This document shows, piece after piece, positions 52,568 through 61,680 of a stretch of 64,000 bases of DNA (position 1 is the stretch's first letter; every line of letters starts with the position of its first letter). The translations under genes were made by a program, and so were the position numbers. The stretch comes from Paracoccaceae bacterium. Its GTDB lineage: Bacteria > Pseudomonadota > Alphaproteobacteria > Rhodobacterales > Rhodobacteraceae. The DNA lies in NCBI GenBank assembly GCA_024742695.1, contig JANSXY010000021.1, forward strand, positions 1 through 64,000, given 5' to 3'. Below the pieces are notes generated by a model that was not told the origin of the DNA, searched no databases, and worked only from the letters and a program-made list of their open reading frames with translations.

Positions 52568-53461
52568 ATGCCGGCCCGGCCGCGGATATCCCTGGACATG
52601 CTTCGGGCCTTCGTCGCCGTGGCGGAGGAACTCAACCTGTCCGCGGCCGCGCGCCGGCTTCGGATCACCCGGCAGACCCTGCGCCGCAACCTCGACGATC
52701 TCGAAGCCTTGCGTGGCACCCCGCTGTTGCGGCTGGAGGGGCAGCGCTACGGCCTGACACGGGCCGGATCCGAAGGCTTGCCCGATGCGCGGATGATCCT
52801 GGCCTGGTGCGATTCCTGGAACAGCCGCAGCCCCTATACGATCCGCCGGGTGAACGGGTTCGAACATGCGCGCTTCGTCGGGCGCGACGGTCGGCGGTTC
52901 CATTCCCAGCAGCATTCCCCGGGCAGTCTTGCGAACGACGGGCTGCCGCTGATCCGAAAGGGGTTCGCGGCCTGGGGGCAGGCGCTGGCCCGGCTCGACC
53001 ATCCCGCGATGGCGGCGCTCAGGCCCTACATGGTGATCTTTCGCCGTACCGGCGACGACTGGATCTTCGCCGAGGTCGGCGCCCGTTCCGCCTATGCCCG
53101 CTGGTTCGGGCTGGACTACGCGCGCAGCGCGATGGGCACGCCGTGGAATACCGACCGGGCGGGCGATGCCTTCAACCGGTTCATCGCCCATGCCTATCGC
53201 GAGGTGCATGACGGTGGCGCGATCCGGCTGGATCACCTGCACGTGCACCTGCCGCGCGACGATCGGGCGCCGGAGCCGGTGAGCTTCCAGCGCCTGCTCG
53301 CGGGCTGCGTTCTGCCGGACGGCAGCCAGGCGCTGGTGATGCTGGCGGCGATCACCAACCGGATCGCGATCGACGCGCTGGGCAGCGATCCGCCCCCGGC
53401 CGTCCCCGGCCACCTGCTGATGGATGACGCGCCGGATGACGACGATGCCGGGGGGATGTGA
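52568..53461 (+). CDS. LysR-type HTH protein with non-LysR C-terminal domain
   Basis: 297 residues. Residues 8-65 are a LysR winged helix (LRAFVAVAEELNLSAAARRL and ITRQTLRRNLDDLEALRG). The normal periplasmic-binding-like effector domain is absent. Instead there is a mixed segment with ARSAYARWFGLDYARSAMGT and FNRFIAHAYREVHDGGA, which looks like a PAS-type fold by pattern, then a beta-rich end. A fused sensor of this kind is unusual. Separated from the divergent XRE gene by about 190 bases. Confidence 0.65.
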   Translation: MPARPRISLDMLRAFVAVAEELNLSAAARRLRITRQTLRRNLDDLEALRGTPLLRLEGQRYGLTRAGSEGLPDARMILAWCDSWNSRSPYTIRRVNGFEHARFVGRDGRRFHSQQHSPGSLANDGLPLIRKGFAAWGQALARLDHPAMAALRPYMVIFRRTGDDWIFAEVGARSAYARWFGLDYARSAMGTPWNTDRAGDAFNRFIAHAYREVHDGGAIRLDHLHVHLPRDDRAPEPVSFQRLLAGCVLPDGSQALVMLAAITNRIAIDALGSDPPPAVPGHLLMDDAPDDDDAGGM

Positions 53462-53536
53462 ATTCATGGTCCGCTTTGCGGCCTTTGCGTGTAGTCTTCG
53501 CGCATAGGTTGTAATCGTAAAGAGGAGCGCCGTGTC

Positions 53537-54328
53537 ATGAATGCCCTGGATCACTATGCCCGTACCCTGCGGATGTCCGCCATCGTCAACGCGATCAAGG
53601 AGGCCGGTCTGGATGTCGAGATCGGCACCGATTTCGTGCGTTACCGGCGGATCCGGAAAAGCCAGATCGCGGATCGGCCGATCTACCCGATGTTCGACAG
53701 CGCCAGCAGCTATGTCGACGCCTCGAACGGGTTCTGGATCGCCGGCTTCGACGAGGAGGGGGCGCTGATCCATACCCAGGCCATGCGGCTTCTTCCGCTG
53801 GGCGACGCGACGCTGGCCGAGCACCTGGCGGAACACCGGCTGAAATACGTCACGCCGGGGCTTGTCGCCGACCCCGAGGAGGCGAGCTATCACATCGATA
53901 CCGTGGCCGGGCAGATTGCCGGGCGGGTCTGCTACCATGGCGAGTTCTGGCTGGCCGGCGGCGCCCGAAGCCTGCGCGGCGGCGGCGTCATCGCGCTGTT
54001 GTCGCGGCTCGCCTTCGAACTGGCCGAGGCGACATGGGGGCCGGACTACGTCTTCGGTTTCGTCGATGCCCGGCACGCGCTGACGGGCACGCCGGCGCGG
54101 CATTGCTATTTTCACGGAGCGCCGGGAACCTGGCAGACCCGCGATGGCGCGGTCTTTGCCGAGGAGTGGCTGGTCTGGATGTCGGCACGCGACATCGCGG
54201 CGCTGACCGCTTCGCCCTTCGATGCCAGCCACCGGGTGCTGGAGACGGTTTCGAAGCGGCGGGAAACACGCAGGAACGAGTCGGAGGTTGCGAGTGTCGT
54301 GGTGCAAAAACCCGTGTCGGTCATGTGA
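53537..54328 (+). CDS. unrecognised protein of 263 residues
   Basis: No family could be named. Soluble; visible features are an N-terminal helix (MNALDHYARTLRMSAIVNAI), GFWIAGFDEEGALIHTQAMR, RVCYHGEFWLAGGARSLRGG, WGPDYVFGFVDARHAL and EEWLVWMSARDIAAL. The alternation of strands and helices could fit a GNAT-like fold, but no acetyl-CoA loop is seen. It follows the LysR-type gene by 75 bases on the same strand and is followed closely by an MFS gene, so it may be a target or partner of that regulator. Confidence 0.6.
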   Translation: MNALDHYARTLRMSAIVNAIKEAGLDVEIGTDFVRYRRIRKSQIADRPIYPMFDSASSYVDASNGFWIAGFDEEGALIHTQAMRLLPLGDATLAEHLAEHRLKYVTPGLVADPEEASYHIDTVAGQIAGRVCYHGEFWLAGGARSLRGGGVIALLSRLAFELAEATWGPDYVFGFVDARHALTGTPARHCYFHGAPGTWQTRDGAVFAEEWLVWMSARDIAALTASPFDASHRVLETVSKRRETRRNESEVASVVVQKPVSVM

Positions 54329-54352
54329 GCGGCACGCCGACGGGGCGGACGC

Positions 54353-55555
54353 ATGAGGCGCACGACGCTGGCGTCCATCGTCGCGCCGACCGTGGCCAGC
54401 AGCGCCTACGTTCTGGAAATCGCGCTGTTTCCGATCGCGATGCCGGGGCTCGAACGGGTGTTCGGCCTCGCGCGCGGCGATCTGGTGCTGCTGGCCAATG
54501 TCTACGGGATCGCCGTGGCGGGGGCCGTGCTGCTGGGCGGATGGCTGGGCGGGCGTTTGGGGGCGATGCGCGTCTTCGTCGCCGGGCTGGTCTGCTTCAC
54601 CCTGGGCGGCGCGATCGTGGCGCTGGCCGGCGACCTGTCCAGCCTCCTGGTCGGGCGACTGGTGCAGGGGATCGGCGGCGGGCTGCTGTCGCCGTCGATT
54701 CCGGTTCTGCTGACGCGGGCCTCGGCCGGGCGACCGGGCCGGGCGCTGGCGCTGTGGAACGCTCTGTCCGGCTTCATCGTCGCGCTGGCACCGCTGGCCG
54801 GAGTGCCGCTTGTCGCCGAATTCGGCTGGCAGGCGATCTTCGTGCTGATCTCGGCGGTGGCCCTGGCGGCCATCGGACTGGCCGTCGCCGGGCGGCCATC
54901 CGGTGGCCCGGACCCGGCGGCCGGACCGGACGGCGTCGGGCCGGCCGCCGCGCCGGTGCCGCGCCGATGGCGCTGGGGCCTGCCCGGGCGACCGGCGCTG
55001 TTCGCCTATGTCGGGTTCAACTACGGCACGATCCTTCTGTTCCTGTTCGTCGTGCCGCTGCACCTGAACGAACGCGGGCAGGATGCGGCGCTGGGCGCCG
55101 CCGTGCTGGGGCTGTTCTGGGCCAGCTTCACGACCGTCGGGCTGACGCTGCGCAACCGCTTCGACGGGCCGCTTGTGGGCGGGTTCCTCGCGGCCTCGCC
55201 GATCCTGCTCATGGTCGGTTTCCTGGCGTTCTTCGCCGAAGGCGCACCGGTGCTGATGCCGTGCCTGGCGGCCCTGATCGTTGGCGCGGGCTTCGCGCTG
55301 GGCAACGCGCCCTCGACGGTGCTGATCCTGCGCCACGCGCCGGACGGGCAGGAAACGCTGGCCGCCAGCCTCGACATCACCGCGGCGCGGCTCGGATCGG
55401 TTGCGATCATCGGGATGATCGGAGCCTGGGGGCCCGAGGCGATGCGACTGGGCGTTCTTGGCGTCAGCCTTCTTGGCCTCGCCTGCGCGCTGCCCTTCGT
55501 TCGCGCCTCGCGCGGGCCGCTGCCGCGTGGCGAACGGATCGGCCGCACCGGCTAG
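54353..55555 (+). CDS. MFS transporter
   Basis: 400-residue major facilitator with 12 predicted helices. The loop 2-3 region reads LGGWLGGRLGAMRVF and helix 5 GALSGFIVALAPLAGVPLVA-like. Substrate unknown; the length and plan are those of small-molecule exporters. ATG at 54353 lies 24 bases after the preceding gene. Its stop overlaps the stop of the convergent aminotransferase by 4 bases. Confidence 0.85.
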   Translation: MRRTTLASIVAPTVASSAYVLEIALFPIAMPGLERVFGLARGDLVLLANVYGIAVAGAVLLGGWLGGRLGAMRVFVAGLVCFTLGGAIVALAGDLSSLLVGRLVQGIGGGLLSPSIPVLLTRASAGRPGRALALWNALSGFIVALAPLAGVPLVAEFGWQAIFVLISAVALAAIGLAVAGRPSGGPDPAAGPDGVGPAAAPVPRRWRWGLPGRPALFAYVGFNYGTILLFLFVVPLHLNERGQDAALGAAVLGLFWASFTTVGLTLRNRFDGPLVGGFLAASPILLMVGFLAFFAEGAPVLMPCLAALIVGAGFALGNAPSTVLILRHAPDGQETLAASLDITAARLGSVAIIGMIGAWGPEAMRLGVLGVSLLGLACALPFVRASRGPLPRGERIGRTG

Positions 55556-56727
55556 GGGCCGAAATGCGCGTCGAGCCGGTCGAAGGCGGTGTTCAGCACG
55601 TCCTCGCCCACGCAATAGGCCATCCGCACATGCCCCGCGCCCGATGGGCCGAAGGCGCTGCCCGGCGTCACCGTCACATGCGCCGCGTCCAGCAGGTGAT
55701 GCGCGAACCCGACGTCGTCGGCAGTGTCGAGAAGCTGGGGAAAGACGTAGTAGGCGCCCTCGGGCCGGGCGTAGGCGAAGACGCTGTCCAGCCGGTCGAG
55801 GCGCTCGCAGATCAGGTCGCGGCGGCGGCCGAGCACGCGTTCGAACTCCGCCAGGTGATCGGGCGGCCCCTCCAGCCCCGCAAGCGCGGCGATCTGCGAG
55901 AGCCGCGGGGCGCAGATCATCGTCTTGTCGTGCACCTTCACGACCGCGTCGATCAGCGCCTCGGGCAGCACCGCGTAGCCCACGCGCCAGCCGCTCATCG
56001 CGTAGGCCTTGGAGAAGGTGAAGAGATAGACGAGGTTGTCGGCCAGTTCCGGCAGGCTGGCCAGATCGAAGAACCTTGCGCGGTTCTCGTAGGTGAAATG
56101 CCGGTAGGGATCGTCGGCGATGACGATCAGCCCGTGCGCAAGCGCCACATCGGCCACCGCGCGCAGCGTCGCCTCGGTCAGGATCCGCCCCGTCGGGTTC
56201 GAGGGGGTGACGATCACGATCGCCTTGGTGCGTGCGGTCACGAGGCCGGGCAGGTCGGCCGGATCGGGCTGCCAGCCCGCCGCCTCGTCCATCCGCCAGT
56301 AGACCGGCACGCCGCCGAAGAACCGGATCTGCTGGATATGCGACACGAAGCCCGGATCGGTCACGATCACCTCGTCGCCGGGATCGACGAGCACCTGGAA
56401 CAGGGTGTCGAGGCCCTGCATGTTGCCCGCGGTGATCGTCACCCGGCGTTCGGGGTCGATCCCGATCCCGGTGCGGCGGCGATGTTCGGCGGCCACCGCG
56501 CGGCGCAGTTCGGGCAGGCCGGCCGGCAGGGCATACATGCCGGCCCGCGGATCTTCGGCCAGCGCGCGGGCGGCGGCGGCGCGGATCGGTTCGGGGGTGC
56601 GGAACGAGGGCAGGCCCCAGGCCAGCGAGGCGGCATCCGGCACCCTGGCGCCAAGGATCGACATTTCCTTGATCGCCGAGATCCGCGCCTCGCGCGTGCG
56701 GGTCGAGATCGGATTGCGACGGGTCAT
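55552..56727 (-). CDS. class I/II PLP-dependent aminotransferase
   Basis: 391-residue fold-type I aminotransferase of the aspartate aminotransferase group. PLP features: TITAGNMQGLDTLFQVL, VTPSNPTGRILTEA, the Tyr of ADDPYRHFTYE, and the Schiff-base Lys in YLFTFSKAYAMSGWRVGYA. Donor unknown. It overlaps the USP-like gene by 4 bases, forming a unit with it and the Lon-like gene. Confidence 0.92.
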   Translation of the reverse strand: MTRRNPISTRTREARISAIKEMSILGARVPDAASLAWGLPSFRTPEPIRAAAARALAEDPRAGMYALPAGLPELRRAVAAEHRRRTGIGIDPERRVTITAGNMQGLDTLFQVLVDPGDEVIVTDPGFVSHIQQIRFFGGVPVYWRMDEAAGWQPDPADLPGLVTARTKAIVIVTPSNPTGRILTEATLRAVADVALAHGLIVIADDPYRHFTYENRARFFDLASLPELADNLVYLFTFSKAYAMSGWRVGYAVLPEALIDAVVKVHDKTMICAPRLSQIAALAGLEGPPDHLAEFERVLGRRRDLICERLDRLDSVFAYARPEGAYYVFPQLLDTADDVGFAHHLLDAAHVTVTPGSAFGPSGAGHVRMAYCVGEDVLNTAFDRLDAHFGP

Positions 56728-57434
56728 GCACTGGCCTCCTGTCTTGTCCCGTGTCGGCCCGCGTCGTCGATCCGCCCGCCGCCCAGAACCAGCACCGGGC
56801 AGCGCGCGGCGGCGAACACCAGCCGCAGCGCCGCGGCATCGCGAAACGGCGCCGACCGGGTGTCGACCACGACGGCGGCGGCGCGGCTGCGATCCAGCCG
56901 GGCCAGAAGATCGGCCGCGGTCCCGGCCGCGGAAGGCTCCCTGACCTCGGTGGACCGGGCGCGCGCCAGCGCCGCGGCCAGTGTGCGGGGCATCGCCGAA
57001 CGGCCGCCGGCGATCAGCAGGACACGGCCGGGCACCGGACCCAGCGGCCGATGCCCCAGCAACAGCAGATCCTCGCGTCCCAGGGCGGCACAGGCCCCGG
57101 CGACCATGTCGCCTGCCGCCGTGTCGAACGACCAGTCCGCGCCAAGTTTCCCGGCCAGCGCGGCCAGCCGGTCGCGGAACCCGCGCGCCTCGCCGCGCGC
57201 CCAGAACCGCGCCGCCTCTGCATCCGGCAGCGCCCGAAGCGCGCCGCCGGGCAGGACGAGCCGTTGTGCCGCGCTGACGGCCAGCGCCGCGGTGCCCTCG
57301 TCAACCATCAGCCCGGCCAGCCGGCGCGGCCCCGCGCCCAGCAGCGGCGCGGCGAACGGCAGGGCGGCCTCGGCATCCGCGCAGCTCGTCGCCGCGATCA
57401 GAAGCCGCCGGCCTCGAGCTGCGGGCGCGCTCAT
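56724..57434 (-). CDS. universal stress protein-like protein
   Basis: 236-residue Ala/Arg-rich protein. The pattern of alternating strands and helices, with LLIAATSCADAEAALPFAAP at the start and ARCPVLVLGGGRIDD at the end, suggests one or two degenerate USP (UspA) domains; the ATP-binding Gly motif is weak. It sits between an aminotransferase and a LonB-like protease with 4-base overlaps on both sides. Assignment by fold pattern only. Confidence 0.45.
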   Translation of the reverse strand: MSAPAARGRRLLIAATSCADAEAALPFAAPLLGAGPRRLAGLMVDEGTAALAVSAAQRLVLPGGALRALPDAEAARFWARGEARGFRDRLAALAGKLGADWSFDTAAGDMVAGACAALGREDLLLLGHRPLGPVPGRVLLIAGGRSAMPRTLAAALARARSTEVREPSAAGTAADLLARLDRSRAAAVVVDTRSAPFRDAAALRLVFAAARCPVLVLGGGRIDDAGRHGTRQEASA

Positions 57435-59872
57435 GGCGCCGCCCCGGGATCGGCCGGGCCGGGGCGCGCGCCGAACTGCCGGCGCGCTTCGGCGAAGCCG
57501 CGCAACGTCTCCTCCACCAGCGCGTTCACGCTGCCCTTCGCAAACGCGCCGTCGGACCCGCGCTGCCCCGCCGGGATCCCGGTGAGCAGTTCGATCCCCG
57601 TATCGACGGTCGTGACGGGCAGGATGCGGAACCGGCCCTCGGCCACCGCCTCCACCACACGGTCGCGCAGCATCAGGTGCTCGACATTGGCCTGCGGGAT
57701 CAGGACGCCCTGGTCCCCGGTCAGGCCGCGCGCGGCGCAGATGTCGAAGAACCCCTCGATCTTCTCGTTCACTCCGCCGATCGCCTGCACCTCGCCCAGC
57801 TGGTTGACCGATCCGGTGACCGCCAGCCCCTGCCGGATCGGCAGGCCCGACAGCGCCGAGAGCAGGGCGTAAAGCTCGGCGCAGGAGGCGCTGTCGCCCT
57901 CGATGCCGCCGTAGCTTTGCTCGAAGACGAGACTGGCGTGCAGCGAGAACGGCGCATCCAGCGCGTAGGTCGCGGCCAGGTAGCCAGACAGGATCAGCAC
58001 GCCCTTGGAATGCAGCGACCCACCCAGGTCCACCTCGCGCTCGATGTCGATCAGCTTGCCGCTGCCCATCCGCACCCGCGCCGTGATCCGCGAAGGCTGG
58101 CCGAACCGCGTATCCCCCAGCCCGACGACCGACAGGCCGTTGATCTGGCCGGTCTTCGCGCCCGCGGTGTCGATCATCCGGATGCCGCGACCGATCGCCT
58201 CCTGCATCCGGTCGCGGATTCGCGCCGCGCGGCGGTCGCGCGCCTCGACCGCGCGGGCGACATGCGTCCCGGTCACGTCCGCCGCCCCGTCGCCGCGCGC
58301 GTAGTGTTCGGCCTCGCGCTGGATGTCGGTCAACTCGCTCAGCCGAAGCGTCAGCTTCCTCGCGTCGCCGGCGATCCGCGTCGCCTCGTCCACCAGCGCC
58401 GCCGCGCCGGTATCGGCCAGGGGCAGAAGCCCCTGTTGCACTCCGTAGCAGCGCAGCAGTTCGGCGAGGCCGGCAAGGCTGTCATCGTCGCGCGCCACGA
58501 CATCCTCGAAATCGGCCTGCACCTTGAACAGTTCGGGAAAGTCGGGATCGAGCAGCACGAGAAGCGCGTGCAGCATCCGGTCGCCGACCAGCACGACCCG
58601 CAGGTCGAGCGGGATCGGATCGGGTTCCAGCGAGGTGGTGGAGATCAGGCTCATCCGTTCCGCGATGGAGGTGATGGTGATCGCGCGTTTCTTCAGGCTG
58701 CGCTTCAGCGCGTCCCAGGCATAGGGTTCCGACAGCACCCGGCGCGCGTCGAGCACCAGGAACCCGCCGTTCGCGCGATGCAGCGCGCCGGGCCGGATCA
58801 GCGTGAAATCCGTCATCAGCGAGCCCATGTGCGAGACATGCTCGATCCGGCCGGCAAGCCGGTCGAGCGTGGGCAGGTCTTCCGTCTCGACCGGTGCCGC
58901 GGCCTTGGCGCCCGGCTGCCGCGCGATCACGGCATTGACCATGTAGCGGCGAAAGGCCGGGTGCTGATGCGCCTTGTGCACCGGTTCCGGAAACGGGCCG
59001 TTGCCGCGTTGCCTGGCAGTTTGCAGGAACAGTTCCGGGTTCTCGATCATGTCGGCGCGGACGCGGGCAAGGTAGGTCGCGATCTCGGGCACCGCGCCCA
59101 GCGCCGATCCGGCCTCGTCGATCCGGGCCGAGACCGCGCGTTCGGCCATCTCGGCGTTCAGCGCCTCGACGCGGGCGCGGTGGTCGCGTTCCAGCTTCGG
59201 CGCGTTGCGCAGGATCTCGGCCAGCCCCTCCTGAAAGCGGGGGATCTTCGCGTCGATCTCGTCGCGCTCGGCCTTGGGCAGCTTGCTGTAATCCTCGGTC
59301 TTGAGCACCTTTCCGTCGCGCAGCGCGGCGACCATGTAGCCCATCGGCGTGCGGACGATGGCGATGCCCTCGGCGCGGGCGCGCTCGGCGAACTCGGCCA
59401 TCGCCGCCTCCTGCCGGCCGCCGAATTCCTCGTCGATCGCCCGGCGCTGCGCCTGGTATTCGTCCGAGTCGAACAGCGCGGGAATGTCGCTGGCCAGGTC
59501 GTCGACCACGTGTTCCATCTCTTGCCGCAACCGGCTGGCGAAGCCGGGCGGCAACTGCATCGCGACCGGGCGGTGCGGCGCGTCGAAGTTGTTCACATAG
59601 GCCCAGTCGGGCGGCTGGGCCCGCCGCGCCGCCGCCGCGCGCAGCACCCGCTCGACGGCGGTGTGCCGCCCGGTTCCGGGCGGGCCGAGGACGAACAGGT
59701 TGAAATCGCCATGCGGGATGTCGACGGCAAGCTGCAGCGCCGCCAGCGCCCGATCCTGGCCGATCAGCGGGTGATCGGCCGTCTCCCGCCCGGCGGCCCG
59801 TGCAACGGTTGCCGGATCGCATCTTTGCCGCAGGTCACGGGCGGACAGGCCCGCAGGCGTCTCGGCCGCCAT
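57431..59872 (-). CDS. LonB-like ATP-dependent protease (AAA+ and Lon proteolytic domain)
   Basis: 813-residue protein of the Lon-related family widespread in Proteobacteria. The AAA+ region has a Walker A-type loop LGPPGTGRHTAVERVL, with Arg-His where Lon has Lys-Thr, and a long helical insertion (about 115-260). The C-terminal Lon protease domain carries the Ser-Lys dyad in GDSASCAELYALLSALSG and GGVNEKIEGFF. It lacks the Lon substrate N-domain. Start at 59872 has GGGAGGAAG; longer frames overlap the divergent permease region. Probably degrades a limited set of proteins. Confidence 0.88.
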   Translation of the reverse strand: MAAETPAGLSARDLRQRCDPATVARAAGRETADHPLIGQDRALAALQLAVDIPHGDFNLFVLGPPGTGRHTAVERVLRAAAARRAQPPDWAYVNNFDAPHRPVAMQLPPGFASRLRQEMEHVVDDLASDIPALFDSDEYQAQRRAIDEEFGGRQEAAMAEFAERARAEGIAIVRTPMGYMVAALRDGKVLKTEDYSKLPKAERDEIDAKIPRFQEGLAEILRNAPKLERDHRARVEALNAEMAERAVSARIDEAGSALGAVPEIATYLARVRADMIENPELFLQTARQRGNGPFPEPVHKAHQHPAFRRYMVNAVIARQPGAKAAAPVETEDLPTLDRLAGRIEHVSHMGSLMTDFTLIRPGALHRANGGFLVLDARRVLSEPYAWDALKRSLKKRAITITSIAERMSLISTTSLEPDPIPLDLRVVLVGDRMLHALLVLLDPDFPELFKVQADFEDVVARDDDSLAGLAELLRCYGVQQGLLPLADTGAAALVDEATRIAGDARKLTLRLSELTDIQREAEHYARGDGAADVTGTHVARAVEARDRRAARIRDRMQEAIGRGIRMIDTAGAKTGQINGLSVVGLGDTRFGQPSRITARVRMGSGKLIDIEREVDLGGSLHSKGVLILSGYLAATYALDAPFSLHASLVFEQSYGGIEGDSASCAELYALLSALSGLPIRQGLAVTGSVNQLGEVQAIGGVNEKIEGFFDICAARGLTGDQGVLIPQANVEHLMLRDRVVEAVAEGRFRILPVTTVDTGIELLTGIPAGQRGSDGAFAKGSVNALVEETLRGFAEARRQFGARPGPADPGAAP

Positions 59873-59990
59873 CGCACTTCCTCCCGCCGGTCCGCATGTC
59901 CGAAGCCTAGCCGGTGGCCCGGTGCCGCGGCCTTGATCGGCGTCAAGGCGAACCGATCCGCCCGGATGGACCATCCGTTTAGGGGGGAAG

Positions 59991-61238
59991 ATGGGTGGAA
60001 CCGACGAGGCAAGGCCGGAACCGGTCGCTTTGCGGCGCAGCGTAGGGCTGGCCGGGCTGGTGCTGTACGGTCTTGGCGTCACCGTCGGGGCGGGGATCTA
60101 CGTTCTGGTGGGCGAGGCGGTGGTGCGCGCCGGGCCCTACGCGCCCGCCGCCTTCCTGCTGGCCGCGATCGTCATGGCCTTTACCGCCGCCTCCTATGCC
60201 GAGCTTTCCACCCGCATTCCGCAGGCCGCCGGCGATGCCGTCTATGTCGAGGCCGCTTTCGGCCGGCCCTGGCTGACCGTGGTCGTCGGCCTTGCCGTGC
60301 TCGCCGAGGCGGTGATCGCGGCGGCGGCCATCGCGGTCGGCGCCGCGGGCTACCTGGCCGAGCTTGTGGCGCTGCCGAGGCCGCTGCTGATCGCGGCGGT
60401 CGTCCTGTCGATGGCGGCGGTGGCGGCCCGCGGCATCCGGGAATCGATCCTTGTCGCCGGCGCGATGACGGTGATCGAGGTTGCCGGGCTCGCGGTGATC
60501 GTGGCGCTGGGCGTTGCCGCCGAACCGGCGGCACTGGCCGAGCTGCCGGGGATGCTGGTGCCGCCGCCCGGCGACGCGGCGGCGGTTTCGGGCGTTCTGG
60601 GCGCGGGACTGATCGCGTTCTTCGCCTTCATCGGTTTCGACGACATCGTCAATCTCGTCGAGGAGGCGCGGCATCCGCGCCGCGACCTGCCGCGGGCGAT
60701 CGCCATCACGCTGGTCCTGGTCACGCTGATCTACGTGCTCGTCGCCTTCGTCGCGGTGCGCGCGATCCAGGTGGCCGAGATCGCGGCGACGGACGCGCCG
60801 ATCAGCCTGCTGTTCGAAAGGCTGACCGGGATGTCGCCGCTCGCGATCACGCTGATCGCGATCATGGCGACGATGAACGGCGTGGTCATCATCCTCGTCA
60901 TGGCCGCGCGGGTGGCCTATGGCATGGCCCGCGCCGGACGGTTGCCGGGCTGGGTCGGCCGGGTTTCCACCCGGACCCGCACGCCGCTCCGGGCCACGGT
61001 GATGGTGGCGGCGGTGGTGCTGGGGCTTGCCGTCCTCGCGCCGCTGGGCGCGCTGGCACAGCTGACCTCGGCGCTGGTGCTGGCGGTGTTCTTCATGGTC
61101 AACGTCGCGCTGGCGGGCCTGAAGCTGCGGGGCGGGGCCGGGCCGGCGCCGGGATTCTCGGTTCCCGCCGTTGTTCCCCTTTGCGGCGCGGTGTCATGCC
61201 TTGGGCTGCTGGCCGGGGCGGTCGCATCGGGCGGCTGA
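59991..61238 (+). CDS. APC superfamily amino acid permease
   Basis: 415-residue membrane protein with about 12 helices. The APC signature near the start is GLGVTVGAGIYVLVGEAV, the unwound helix 1 substrate site; helix 6 contains IAFFAFIGFDDIVNLVEEAR. Symporters and exchangers of this family carry amino acids or amines. Single gene, divergent from the Lon-like gene by about 120 bases. ATG at 59991 has GGGGGAAG upstream. Confidence 0.9.
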   Translation: MGGTDEARPEPVALRRSVGLAGLVLYGLGVTVGAGIYVLVGEAVVRAGPYAPAAFLLAAIVMAFTAASYAELSTRIPQAAGDAVYVEAAFGRPWLTVVVGLAVLAEAVIAAAAIAVGAAGYLAELVALPRPLLIAAVVLSMAAVAARGIRESILVAGAMTVIEVAGLAVIVALGVAAEPAALAELPGMLVPPPGDAAAVSGVLGAGLIAFFAFIGFDDIVNLVEEARHPRRDLPRAIAITLVLVTLIYVLVAFVAVRAIQVAEIAATDAPISLLFERLTGMSPLAITLIAIMATMNGVVIILVMAARVAYGMARAGRLPGWVGRVSTRTRTPLRATVMVAAVVLGLAVLAPLGALAQLTSALVLAVFFMVNVALAGLKLRGGAGPAPGFSVPAVVPLCGAVSCLGLLAGAVASGG

Positions 61239-61680
61239 GACCGCGCCGACCTGCCGGTTTCGGCAGGGTGGCGCGGGGCGGCCTGTCCGGATCGCGGATT
61301 ATCTCGAATTCGCGGTATTCCACGGCCTGCCCACAAGTGCAGCCGCCGGGGGGCGGGGGCTTGCCCTTCGTTGCCCGATCTGGTCGGAATGTGACAAGGC
61401 CGGGCCGGTTTCGGGCCGCAAACGATCGTTGCCGCCTGGGCGCCAAAGCCTTGGAAAACCGCGATCTGTTGCCCGGAAGGCGGGGATCGGTACGCGGCTG
61501 AGCCGTCTGTCGTGCGAGTCCTTGCGATAGTCTTTCGCCGGCGTTCTTCCGGGTGCCGCCGGCTTTGCGCCGCGCCGCCCCGCCCGCGCCACATTTTCGC
61601 CACGATCCGGCCCCGTTCGCGCCCTTTTTCGCAGGGATCGTCATGGCGTTTGGTTCGTGATTTGCGTCAGGAGTGTTCCC
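61239..61680. other. intergenic region, no gene
   Basis: 442 bases between the permease and the Tad-type genes. Open frames on either strand are GC-driven with no ribosome site or family match. It should hold the promoter for the TadG/TadE genes; CAGGAG before the GTG at 61681 is the only clear signal. Confidence 0.5.
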
